DNA from: an uncultured Cetobacterium sp.
GTDB lineage: Bacteria; Fusobacteriota; Fusobacteriia; Fusobacteriales; Fusobacteriaceae
Direction of reading: 5' to 3'
Assembly (NCBI GenBank): GCA_934085975.1
Contig: CAKOHT010000002.1
Location: 124,001-188,000, forward strand
DNA: 64,000 bases
Below, one piece after another: positions 45,086-53,796 of this stretch. Numbering within the stretch: position 1 is the first letter of the stretch; each line of letters starts with the position of its first letter. A model generated the notes under the pieces. The model did no database searches and was not told where the DNA came from. It was given only the letters and a program-made list of their open reading frames with translations. Position numbers and translations under genes: made by a program.

Positions 45086-47968
45086 TTAGATCAACTCTCT
45101 TTTTTCCTCTCCTACTTCTGCTACTTGTAGCTCTTTTTCTACTCTTTCAGTAAGTTCAATATATATATCTTTAGAAAGTGGATTCTCTAGCTTTAAAGTT
45201 GTAGTTATAGGTTTTTCGTTCTTATAATCTACGCAATCCCCTTTTCCTATATAGATATATGGTTGAACTATACCGTCACTCTCTTTACATTTTCTCACAA
45301 AAATATGAATTTTTATATCTTTCTCTCTATTTTTAACTATTCTCTGTCCTATTTCACTATCTACTCTAGTGGCATTTGGAGTTTCCCATTGAAAATGATA
45401 TCTATCTAATATTTTATCTTTATACTTTATACTCTCTTTTATATTCTCATCTTTATGTAAATCTATAAATACAAAATAATCCTTATCTTTTTTTAAAAGT
45501 CCACTCCCTCTAAAAGCACTATGTTTTTTATCATAATTACATAATAGTGCAACATCTTTCATAAAATAGTTTTCATATAACTTTAAAAATGGAAAACCAT
45601 AATCCTCTGTTCCAAAACTTTCTTTATATTTTAAAAGTCCATAATCTAAAACCTCTAAAATATAATCTTTTATATCTTTATTTTTTAAAACTTCATTTAA
45701 TAACTCTGTTTTCTCTATAGTTTCACCAAAAACTTGAAAAAGCTTTCCACATCTTTTCAAATCTTGTGAATCATAATAATCTCCATTTAAATATCTCATA
45801 GCATGGTCTATATTATCGACAGTGTGATTAACATCAGATATCTCAATATATTTTCCAACTACTCCTAAAATATTACTTTTTGATAATTTTTTATCCTTTG
45901 CTATTAACTCACGAATTATTGCAAACTCATACACTCTTTTTATAGGTAAAAATCTCTCTATCTCACGAATAACCACTCTTTCTTTTTCATTTAATGAAAA
46001 TAGATTATCCTTTACTTTATCTAGAAAATCTAAATATGATTTTTGAAGTCTTACATATTTATAAAAATTAGGAGCATCCTCATACTCAATAAAATCTAAT
46101 GGTCTTGGAATTTTTCCCTTTAGATAATCTTTAAACTCATCATACTCAGCTTTTAAATACTTTAAACTATTAAAATTTTCATTATCTAGTTGTTTCAATA
46201 TCTCTTGTTTACAAATCTCTTCCATCTTTACATGAATAGATTTAGAAAGATTATCAAAATCTCTTTTTACAGCTATTTTTATACTCTCTTTATCATAACC
46301 TTTTCTTCCCATTAGTGCCAATGCAATTAAAAAAGCTCTAGAATGGTTTCCTATAAAATCTATAACTGTTAAAAACTCCTTGTTTTCATAATGTCTTAGC
46401 CCTCTTCCCAACTGCTGTGTAAATATAATTGGTGAAGCTGTTGGTCTTAGCATTAAAATACTATTTATACACGGAATATCTATTCCTTCATTAAAAATAT
46501 TAACTGTAAATATAACTTCTAAATCCTGTGTATCTTTGAATTTTTTTATTATATCTTCTCTTAAATCTTTTCCATGATTTCCTGTTATAGTTGCTGCTTT
46601 TATCCCTTTTTTTAAAAACTCTTTAGTCATGTATTCACAGTGCTCAATAGAAACGCAGAACCCTATAGTTTTTCTTCTCTCTCCACTATATCCATAAAAA
46701 TTCATCTTCTCTATAATAAAATCCACTCTTTTTTCCAAATTTAAAGCCTTAGTCACTGCAGCAATATCATTTAAATCTATTCCTTCTAAATTTACATCTG
46801 ATATATCCTTTACTCCATAATAATGAAATGGTGTTACAAGCTCTCTATCTAAAGCCTCTTGCAAACGAATTTCCACAGGTACATTCATATGGAAAATCTC
46901 ATATATATTTCCACCATCACATCTTTCAGGAGTAGCTGTTAGTCCTAGTAAAAACTTTGGTTTAAAGTAATTTATAACCTTTTCATAACTTTTAGCAGTT
47001 ATATGATGGGCTTCATCAACTATTATATAATCAAACTCATACTCATTAAACTCTTGGTATCTATTATTTAAGCTTTGTATTGTGGCAAAAATATAATCTC
47101 TATCCACATTTTTTATACTTCCTGTAAAAAAACCCATAGTTTTTTCTGGCAAAATATTTTTAAAAGTTTCCATAGCAGATTTTAAGATATCTTCATTGTG
47201 AACTATAAAAAGCATTTTCTTAGCTTTAAATGCCTTTACATCAAAAGCTCCTAAATATGTTTTTCCTGTTCCTGTTGCTGCAATACAAAGAGCTCTTTTC
47301 TCCCCATACATTCTAGTTGTTTCTAAATTTTTTAAAGCTATCTCTTGCATATAATTTGGTTTTATATCCGACTCTTTATAGATCCCAAACTCATGGTCCT
47401 CTGCTGCTAAAAAATATTCATCTCTAACTTTTTTTCTTACAACTATCTCCTCTTTTTTTACATATGAAACTATATATGGATTTACATTTTCAACACCTTT
47501 TTCCCAAAGGTAATTAAACTCATTTAAAACCCCTTTTATGAAGTCACTATTTTTTTCTGTAGTAACTGCTGTATTCCATTCAATATTGCTTTTAAGCCCA
47601 CTTTTAGTAAGATTAGAAGAACCTATTATAGCTTTATAGCAATCATCATACTCAAAGATATATCCTTTAGTATGAAATCCTTCCATCTTGTCACTATCAA
47701 AAAATTTAACCTCTATATTTTTAAATCTTTTTAAAAACTCTATAGATTTCAGTTCTGTAAAATGAAGATAGTTTGTTGTTAAAATTTTACCTTTTATATT
47801 ATGTTTTTCACTTTTTTTCAAAATATCTAAAATTATTTGTACTCCTGCAAAGTTAATAAATGCCACAGAGAAACAGAAACTTTTAGCTTTTTTAAATCCA
47901 TTTTCTATATATCTATATAAATTTCCATTATTTTCTAAGTTAGTATTACTTATAAATTCATATTTCAT
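45086..47968 (-). CDS. PLD-nuclease/SF2-helicase/DUF3427 fusion protein
   Basis: Encodes 960 residues. Residues 1-160: phospholipase-D nuclease domain with FHTKGYIFEYDD and GSSNLTKSGL (one HxK half-site plus the GSxN motif). Residues ~205-560: SF2 helicase with Walker A AATGTGKTYLG, DEAH box IIVDEAHH, motif III LGLTATPERCD and motif VI QQLGRGLRH. The C-terminal ~300 residues match DUF3427 (SAFRGSGLLKKDKDYFVFIDLHKDEN). Such fusions resemble restriction-type defence proteins that translocate on DNA and cut it. First gene of an operon with HepT-like and Nudix genes; the promoter carries a palindrome suited to repression. Confidence 0.85.
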   Translation of the reverse strand: MKYEFISNTNLENNGNLYRYIENGFKKAKSFCFSVAFINFAGVQIILDILKKSEKHNIKGKILTTNYLHFTELKSIEFLKRFKNIEVKFFDSDKMEGFHTKGYIFEYDDCYKAIIGSSNLTKSGLKSNIEWNTAVTTEKNSDFIKGVLNEFNYLWEKGVENVNPYIVSYVKKEEIVVRKKVRDEYFLAAEDHEFGIYKESDIKPNYMQEIALKNLETTRMYGEKRALCIAATGTGKTYLGAFDVKAFKAKKMLFIVHNEDILKSAMETFKNILPEKTMGFFTGSIKNVDRDYIFATIQSLNNRYQEFNEYEFDYIIVDEAHHITAKSYEKVINYFKPKFLLGLTATPERCDGGNIYEIFHMNVPVEIRLQEALDRELVTPFHYYGVKDISDVNLEGIDLNDIAAVTKALNLEKRVDFIIEKMNFYGYSGERRKTIGFCVSIEHCEYMTKEFLKKGIKAATITGNHGKDLREDIIKKFKDTQDLEVIFTVNIFNEGIDIPCINSILMLRPTASPIIFTQQLGRGLRHYENKEFLTVIDFIGNHSRAFLIALALMGRKGYDKESIKIAVKRDFDNLSKSIHVKMEEICKQEILKQLDNENFNSLKYLKAEYDEFKDYLKGKIPRPLDFIEYEDAPNFYKYVRLQKSYLDFLDKVKDNLFSLNEKERVVIREIERFLPIKRVYEFAIIRELIAKDKKLSKSNILGVVGKYIEISDVNHTVDNIDHAMRYLNGDYYDSQDLKRCGKLFQVFGETIEKTELLNEVLKNKDIKDYILEVLDYGLLKYKESFGTEDYGFPFLKLYENYFMKDVALLCNYDKKHSAFRGSGLLKKDKDYFVFIDLHKDENIKESIKYKDKILDRYHFQWETPNATRVDSEIGQRIVKNREKDIKIHIFVRKCKESDGIVQPYIYIGKGDCVDYKNEKPITTTLKLENPLSKDIYIELTERVEKELQVAEVGEEKRELI

Positions 47969-47995
47969 ATATCCCCCATAAAAACTTATATTTTA

Positions 47996-48038
47996 ACTTT
48001 ATACTATAAAGTATACCATATTTCTAATGTAAGATTAA
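47996..48038 (-). promoter_or_regulatory. Promoter and palindromic operator of the helicase operon
   Basis: On the minus strand TTAATC (48033-48038), 17-base spacer, TATACT (48010-48015). The 17-base palindrome ACTTTATA-C-TATAAAGT (47996-48012) overlaps the -10 and start-site region, suggesting tight repression. Confidence 0.55.
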
Positions 48039-48048
48039 TTGAGATTAC

Positions 48049-48086
48049 AAAAATGGAGAAACTAAAAGTAGTTTCTCCATTTTTTA
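48049..48086. terminator. Terminator after uxaC
   Basis: AAAAATGGAGAAACT (48049-48063) pairs with AGTTTCTCCATTTTT (48070-48084) with a six-base loop; it ends the minus-strand uronate operon. Confidence 0.88.
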
Positions 48087-48090
48087 TCTA

Positions 48091-49491
48091 TTATTTCACT
48101 ATATAGTTCTCAATATTGTTATAACATATATTTTGAACCATTTTCCCCAATTTATCTACATCATTTGGAATCTCTCCATTTTCTACCCACTCCCCAAGTA
48201 GGTTACAAAGTATTCTTCTGAAATACTCATGTCTTGTATAAGATAGGAAACTTCTAGAATCTGTTAGCATTCCAACAAATCTTGAAAGTAATCCTAAATT
48301 AGCTAAAGCTGTCATCTGCTTTATCATTCCATCCTTTTGATCTAGGAACCACCATCCAGATCCTAATTGAATCTTTCCTGGAATTCCCCCTCCTTGGAAA
48401 CATCCTATTAATGTTCCTAAAGTCTCATTTTCTCTAGGGTTTAAATTATACAGTATTGTTTTTGGTAACTCATTTGTATCATCTAAAGCATCTAAAAACT
48501 TTGATAGTGAATGCACAAAGATATCGTCTGCAATACAATCAAATCCAGTATCTGGTCCTAGTTTTTTAAACATTCTAGTTGAGTTATTTCTAATAGTTCC
48601 CATATGAAGTTGCATTACCCAACCTCTTTTATTGTACTCTTTTCCTAAGAACATCATAATATTTGTTTTAAACATCTTAGCCTCTTCTGAAGTTAAAGTT
48701 TCACCAGCTACTCTTTTCTTAAGTATAGCGTCCACTTCATTCTCACTTCGCATTACAAAAACAACAGGATCTAAAGCATGATCTGATATTCTACATCCTA
48801 CTTCGTGGAAAAAGTCTATTCTCTCTCCTAAAGCTAATTTAAACTCAGCTAATGAATCAATCTTTTTTCCATGTAACCCTTCTAATTTCTCTAACCAAGG
48901 TAAGAAATCATCTTTTTCGATATTAAACCCTTTATCTGGTCTAAATGCTGGGTTTACAACAACTTCAAAATCATTATCCTTTTTTAAAGCTATATGGTAC
49001 TCTAGTGAATCTAATGGATCATCAGTTGTACAAAGTGCTTTTACATTGGCTCTTTTTATTAACTCTCTAGCTGTAAACTCATCTTTTTGTAGCATCTCAT
49101 TTGTCTTTTCCCAAATCTCTTCAGCTGTTTCTTTAGAAAGAATTGTATCTATTCCAAAGAATTTTTTTAACTCTAAGTGAGTCCAGTGAAACAGTGGATT
49201 TCCGTAACACTCATCCATTGTTTCAGCCCATTTCATAAACTTCTCTTTATCCTCTTTATCTCCAGTAATGTAGTCCTCAGAAACTCCATTACTTCTCATT
49301 ACTCTCCATTTATAGTGATCTCCACCTAACCAAATCTCAGTTATAGATCTATATTTTTTGTTCTCATATATCTCTTTTGGATTTAAATGACAGTGGTAAT
49401 CATAAATTGGCATATCTTTTGCATAATCATGATACAGTGTCTTTGCTATATCACTATTCAATAGAAAATTTTCACACATAAACTTTTTCAT
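48091..49491 (-). CDS. uxaC: Uronate isomerase
   Basis: Encodes 466 residues. Start placed at MKKFMCENFLL (49491) after GGAGGAG. UxaC hallmarks: IYDYHCHLNPKEI near the N-terminus (metal-binding HxH), WTHLELKKFFGID, RISDHALDP, GWVMQLHMGTIRNNSTRMF and MLTDSRSFLSYTRHEYFRRILC near the end (catalytic Asp). Converts D-galacturonate to tagaturonate or D-glucuronate to fructuronate. With uxaB/uxaA in the same operon, the galacturonate route is encoded; uxuA/uxuB for glucuronate are not here. Confidence 0.95.
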   Translation of the reverse strand: MKKFMCENFLLNSDIAKTLYHDYAKDMPIYDYHCHLNPKEIYENKKYRSITEIWLGGDHYKWRVMRSNGVSEDYITGDKEDKEKFMKWAETMDECYGNPLFHWTHLELKKFFGIDTILSKETAEEIWEKTNEMLQKDEFTARELIKRANVKALCTTDDPLDSLEYHIALKKDNDFEVVVNPAFRPDKGFNIEKDDFLPWLEKLEGLHGKKIDSLAEFKLALGERIDFFHEVGCRISDHALDPVVFVMRSENEVDAILKKRVAGETLTSEEAKMFKTNIMMFLGKEYNKRGWVMQLHMGTIRNNSTRMFKKLGPDTGFDCIADDIFVHSLSKFLDALDDTNELPKTILYNLNPRENETLGTLIGCFQGGGIPGKIQLGSGWWFLDQKDGMIKQMTALANLGLLSRFVGMLTDSRSFLSYTRHEYFRRILCNLLGEWVENGEIPNDVDKLGKMVQNICYNNIENYIVK

Positions 49492-49513
49492 CTTTAACTC
49501 CTCCATTTTAGTT

Positions 49514-50821
49514 TTATATCAATCCAAATACTTTAGGTAAGAATAAGCTTATTGCTGGTATGTAAGTAACTAGAAGAAGTCCTATTAACATTACAATAAA
49601 GTATGGTAAAATCGTTTTTATTATCTCCTCTATTTTCAAATCTGCAATGGCACAACCTAAGAATAGTGCGTTTCCAACAGGTGGTGTACAAAGTCCTATA
49701 CAAAGGTTGTAAACCATTAAGATTCCAAAATGTACTGGATGCATTCCTAAAGATGTTACCACAGGTAGGAATATTGGTGTGAATATAAGCACAGCTGGTG
49801 TCATATCCATAAATGTTCCAACAACTAGTAGTAACATATTTATGATAAGTAAAATAACATATTTATTATCTGAAATTCCAAGCAGTAGATTTGTTATATA
49901 CTGAGGAATTTGAGAGTACGCCAAAGCCCAAGACATAATGCTTGAAGCTGCCATTAAAAACATGATAATCCCTGTCATCTTAATTGTTTCATCCAAAATC
50001 TTTTTTATAACTTTTGCATTTAAGTTTTTATAGATTAAAGATAAAGCTAGTGTGTATATTACTGAAATTCCTGATCCCTCAGTAGCTGTAAATACGCCTT
50101 TTATAATTCCCCCAATAATAACTATAATTAAAAATAAACTTGGTAACGCCTCTAAAGTTGTTTTTATGACAAAGGACATCTCTGGTTTTGGTTCTACAGG
50201 ATAGTTATTCTTTTTAGCAAATATATATGCTAAAACCATAATCCCTAATCCCATAACTATTCCTGGCAAATATCCAGCTATAAATAGAGCTCCAATAGAA
50301 GTTCCACCACTAACTAATGCAAATACTATAAGTACATTACTAGGTGGAATAAGTAGTCCTGTTGGACAAGATGTTATATTTACTGCTGCACAGTACTTTG
50401 GATCATACCCCTCTTTTTTCTGTAGTGGATATATTGTTCCTCCAATAGCTGCTTCTGCTGCAACTGCTGAACCAGATATAGCTCCGAATAACATATTTCC
50501 TAAAATATTTACCTGAGCTAACGATCCTGGCAATCTTCCCCCAATCAGTTTAGCAAAGTTAACTAATTTTATTGCTATACCACCATTGTTCATTATATTT
50601 CCTGAAAGTATGAAAAATGGTATTGCCAATAACGCAAAATTATCTAGTCCAGTTATCATCTTTTGAGCTGATGCTATTATCGTCATATCAAGTGGTAACG
50701 ATAAAAGTATTGCTATAAATGATGCTAAGCCTATTCCTACTGATACTTGAAGCCCTAAAATTAAAAATACAAAAAAACTCGCAAATAGTGCAATTGCTAC
50801 TATTCCTATATTAACTCCCAC
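49514..50821 (-). CDS. TRAP transporter large permease (DctM/UxuM-type)
   Basis: Encodes 435 residues with about 12 membrane segments, typical DctM length. Conserved parts include IPFFILSGNIMNNGGIA, LAQVNILGNMLFGAISGSAVA and LIPPSNVLIVF. It forms the Na+-driven membrane channel of a TRAP system with the DctQ and DctP genes upstream. Its position inside the uxa operon indicates uptake of galacturonate or related hexuronates. Its start overlaps the DctQ stop by one base. Confidence 0.92.
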   Translation of the reverse strand: MGVNIGIVAIALFASFFVFLILGLQVSVGIGLASFIAILLSLPLDMTIIASAQKMITGLDNFALLAIPFFILSGNIMNNGGIAIKLVNFAKLIGGRLPGSLAQVNILGNMLFGAISGSAVAAEAAIGGTIYPLQKKEGYDPKYCAAVNITSCPTGLLIPPSNVLIVFALVSGGTSIGALFIAGYLPGIVMGLGIMVLAYIFAKKNNYPVEPKPEMSFVIKTTLEALPSLFLIIVIIGGIIKGVFTATEGSGISVIYTLALSLIYKNLNAKVIKKILDETIKMTGIIMFLMAASSIMSWALAYSQIPQYITNLLLGISDNKYVILLIINMLLLVVGTFMDMTPAVLIFTPIFLPVVTSLGMHPVHFGILMVYNLCIGLCTPPVGNALFLGCAIADLKIEEIIKTILPYFIVMLIGLLLVTYIPAISLFLPKVFGLI

Positions 50822-51300
50822 TATCTATCACTCCCCTTCACTACTAACTCATCTGTTATACAAGTTACGAAATAGAGTATGTTTATCACTCCAGTTATTG
50901 GAAGTATTGAATACACAGCCCCCATAGGAACATATAAAACTGGTGATAGTTGCTTCATTGTATTTAAAGTTAGTAGCGTTCCACCCCAAACCATAACAAA
51001 TCCCATAAAAACGATACTTAATATTGGAAGTATTATCTTTATAATTTTTACTGTATCTGCCTTTAAAAAAGTATGCAGATAATCCATTGAAAGGTGAGCT
51101 TTAGAACCAAAAGCATAAGTAGTTCCAAGCATTCCTATCCACATTAATAAAAATCTAGCAAGTTCATCTGTAAAAATACTTGGCGAATTAAATACATATC
51201 TCGATGTAACCTGCCAAGCTACAGTTGCTACCATAACTGTTAAAAGTAGCGAACTCACTATAAATATAACTCTATTTACATATTCTCTTAATCTATCCAT
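50821..51300 (-). CDS. TRAP transporter small permease (DctQ-type)
   Basis: Encodes 159 residues with four membrane helices. The DctQ signature WQVTSRYVFNSPSIFTDELARFLLMWIGMLGTTYAF spans helix 1-2, including the (R/T)E-type DELARF motif. It scaffolds DctM in the inner membrane. Confidence 0.92.
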   Translation of the reverse strand: MDRLREYVNRVIFIVSSLLLTVMVATVAWQVTSRYVFNSPSIFTDELARFLLMWIGMLGTTYAFGSKAHLSMDYLHTFLKADTVKIIKIILPILSIVFMGFVMVWGGTLLTLNTMKQLSPVLYVPMGAVYSILPITGVINILYFVTCITDELVVKGSDR

Positions 51301-51311
51301 ATTTTCTCCTG

Positions 51312-52289
51312 CTATTCAAAATTTCTTATTCTTTCAATATAATCTTTAATCAGTGGCTCTTTTGTAACTTCATCATAAAGAGGTTGAACTTTCTCTACGA
51401 ACTCTATCTTGTCCACTTGGAAAAACTCTACGCCTTTATCTTTTAAAGAATCCATTAACTTATCCTCTGTTTCAGACCATATCTCATTTTGATAGTCAAA
51501 AGAGTTTAAAGCTGCTGTTTTTACTATAGCTTTTTCATCATTTGATAATTTGTTCCAAGTTTTTGTATTCATAACCAATACATCTGGTGATATTGAGTGC
51601 TCATCAAATGTAAAATATGGTGCTGTTTCATAGTGTTTTGACTCAGCATAAGAGATTAAATTATTCTCTGCTCCATCAACTACACCTTGTTGTAATGCTG
51701 TATAAATCTCTCCAAAACTTAATGGTGTTGGACTTCCTCCTAAAAGATTAGTCATTCTTACCATAGTTTTACTTGTTTGTACTCTAATTTTCATTCCCTT
51801 TAAATCATTTGTATTTCTAACAGGCTTCTTTGTGTAAAAGTTTCTTGTTCCTGAGTTATAAAATGTTAATCCTATAAATCCTCTATCCTCTGTTGCTGCT
51901 AGAATCTCCTCACCGATTGGTGATTTTAATACTCTTAAATTGTGATCCATATCTTTAAATAAATATGGTAGTGGTAAAACTGAATACTCTTTTGCAAAAC
52001 TCTCTAATGGTCCTGCATTAGTTTTTATAATATCAATAGCTCCTGCTTGCATTAGCTCGGTGATCTCTCTTTCTCCACCTAGCTGTCCATTTGGAAATAT
52101 TAAAACCTCAATCTTTCCATCTGTTTTTTCATTTACTTCCTCTGCAAATTTAACCATTGCTAAATGCACAGGATGACTCTCTGTCAAAGCATGTGCTAAT
52201 TTGATTTTTTTTGTTGATGTTTCCTCACTCTTACCACATCCTGTTAAAAACACTAGGATTAGAGTTAGAAAACCGATAATTCTTTTCAT
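51312..52289 (-). CDS. TRAP substrate-binding lipoprotein (DctP-type, probable uronate binder)
   Basis: Encodes 325 residues from ATG 52289 (after GGGGGCACC); a longer frame overlaps uxaA. A lipobox (LVFLTGC) at residues 9-15 indicates membrane anchoring, uncommon for TRAP binding proteins of Gram-negatives, which are usually soluble. DctP features: KLAHALTESHPVHLAMVKFAEEV, IKTNAGPLESFA, MKIRVQTSKTMVRMTNLLGGSPTPL (Arg binding the carboxylate) and GVVDGAENN. It delivers a uronate to the permease. Confidence 0.9.
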   Translation of the reverse strand: MKRIIGFLTLILVFLTGCGKSEETSTKKIKLAHALTESHPVHLAMVKFAEEVNEKTDGKIEVLIFPNGQLGGEREITELMQAGAIDIIKTNAGPLESFAKEYSVLPLPYLFKDMDHNLRVLKSPIGEEILAATEDRGFIGLTFYNSGTRNFYTKKPVRNTNDLKGMKIRVQTSKTMVRMTNLLGGSPTPLSFGEIYTALQQGVVDGAENNLISYAESKHYETAPYFTFDEHSISPDVLVMNTKTWNKLSNDEKAIVKTAALNSFDYQNEIWSETEDKLMDSLKDKGVEFFQVDKIEFVEKVQPLYDEVTKEPLIKDYIERIRNFE

Positions 52290-52305
52290 TGGTGCCCCCT
52301 GTTGA

Positions 52306-53796
52306 TTATAACGTAACTCCAGATTTAAAAATCGCAATCTCTTGGAATCTGTTTAGTTCGTTGTTTACTTTTTTTCCATTTATTACTTCAATTATATATT
52401 CCACAAACTCTTCTAGTAGCTCATCCATTGTAATATCTTCTGATACTAATCTACCTGCATCAAAATCTATCCATCTTCTTTTCTTATTGTACAGCTCACT
52501 ATTTGTAGATATTTTTACAGTTGGAACATATCCTCCATATGGATTTCCTCTTCCAGTTGTAAATAAAACCATATGACATTTTGCTGCTGCAAGAGCTGTA
52601 GTAGCAACTGAATCATTTCCAGGAGCACTTAAAAGATTTAAACCTTTCTCTTTTAAAATCTCTCCATACTTTAATACATCTATAACCTTAGAAACTCCAG
52701 ATTTTTGAGTACATCCTAAAGATTTATCCTCTAAAGTTGTGATTCCACCAGCCTTATTTCCTGGAGATGGATTTTCATATATCTCTTGGTCATTTTTTAT
52801 AAAATACTCTTTGAAGTCATTTATTAGTGATACACACTTTTCAAAAACCTCTTCATTTTTACATCTTTTCATAAGAAGAGTCTCTGCTCCAAACATCTCT
52901 GGAACCTCAGTTAAAACTGTTGTTCCACCTTGAGCAACAATATAATCTGAAAACTCTCCTAACATTGGATTTGCAGTTATTCCAGAAAGTCCATCTGATC
53001 CACCACACTCTAATCCAAAGTTTATCTCACTTAAACTAGCACTTTCTCTTTTATCTTGAAGCATCTTCTCATATAACTTTAAAAGTATATTTTTTCCAGC
53101 TTCAACCTCATCTTCAACATCTTGAGTTACTAAAAACTCAACTCTATCTTTATCGTACTCTCCTAAAGTTTTTTCAAATTCACCAATTTGGTTATTTTCA
53201 CACCCTAGTCCTAAAACAAGTACTCCTCCAGCATTTGGATGTTTAACTGTATTTTGTAGTATTACTCTTGTATTTACATGGTCCTCCCCAAGTTGTGAGC
53301 ATCCATAGTTATGAGTTAAAACATTGATATTGTCTATTTGAATATCTCCAATCTCATTTAAAAACTCATCTTTTATCAATTGAGCAATTCCATTTACACA
53401 TCCAACTGTTGGAACAATCCATAACTCATTTCTTATTCCCACGTCTCCATTTTTTCTTTTATAAACTTCTACACTTCTTTTTTCTAAGTCTAGAACTCTC
53501 TCTTGAAACTCTGGAGTATAAACGTAGTTATTAAGATCTTTTAAGTTTGTTTTTGTATTATGAGTATGTATCCATTCACCCTTTTTTATAGGTGTTGTTG
53601 CATGACCAATAGGCATTCCATATTTTATTACATCTTCATCTTTTCCAATGTTTCCAAGGGCAATTTTATGCCCTTTAGAAACATCCTCTAACAATGTTAA
53701 ACTATCTCCATCTAAAGCTATAGTTTCACCTTTTTTATAGTTTTTTAAGGCGATAATTACATTATCCCTTGTATTTATCTTTATAAACTCTTTCAT
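52306..53796 (-). CDS. uxaA: Altronate dehydratase
   Basis: Encodes 496 residues. An N-terminal SAF domain (residues 1-95: NVIIALKNYKKGETI, GMPIGHATTPIKKGEWIHTHNT) is followed by the UxaA/GarD catalytic domain with NYGCSQLGEDH, LGLGCENNQI, FGLECGGSDGLSGITANP and LFTTGRGNPYGGYVPTVKI. Fe2+-dependent dehydration of D-altronate to 2-keto-3-deoxygluconate. Its start overlaps the uxaB stop by one base (TAATG). Confidence 0.95.
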   Translation of the reverse strand: MKEFIKINTRDNVIIALKNYKKGETIALDGDSLTLLEDVSKGHKIALGNIGKDEDVIKYGMPIGHATTPIKKGEWIHTHNTKTNLKDLNNYVYTPEFQERVLDLEKRSVEVYKRKNGDVGIRNELWIVPTVGCVNGIAQLIKDEFLNEIGDIQIDNINVLTHNYGCSQLGEDHVNTRVILQNTVKHPNAGGVLVLGLGCENNQIGEFEKTLGEYDKDRVEFLVTQDVEDEVEAGKNILLKLYEKMLQDKRESASLSEINFGLECGGSDGLSGITANPMLGEFSDYIVAQGGTTVLTEVPEMFGAETLLMKRCKNEEVFEKCVSLINDFKEYFIKNDQEIYENPSPGNKAGGITTLEDKSLGCTQKSGVSKVIDVLKYGEILKEKGLNLLSAPGNDSVATTALAAAKCHMVLFTTGRGNPYGGYVPTVKISTNSELYNKKRRWIDFDAGRLVSEDITMDELLEEFVEYIIEVINGKKVNNELNRFQEIAIFKSGVTL

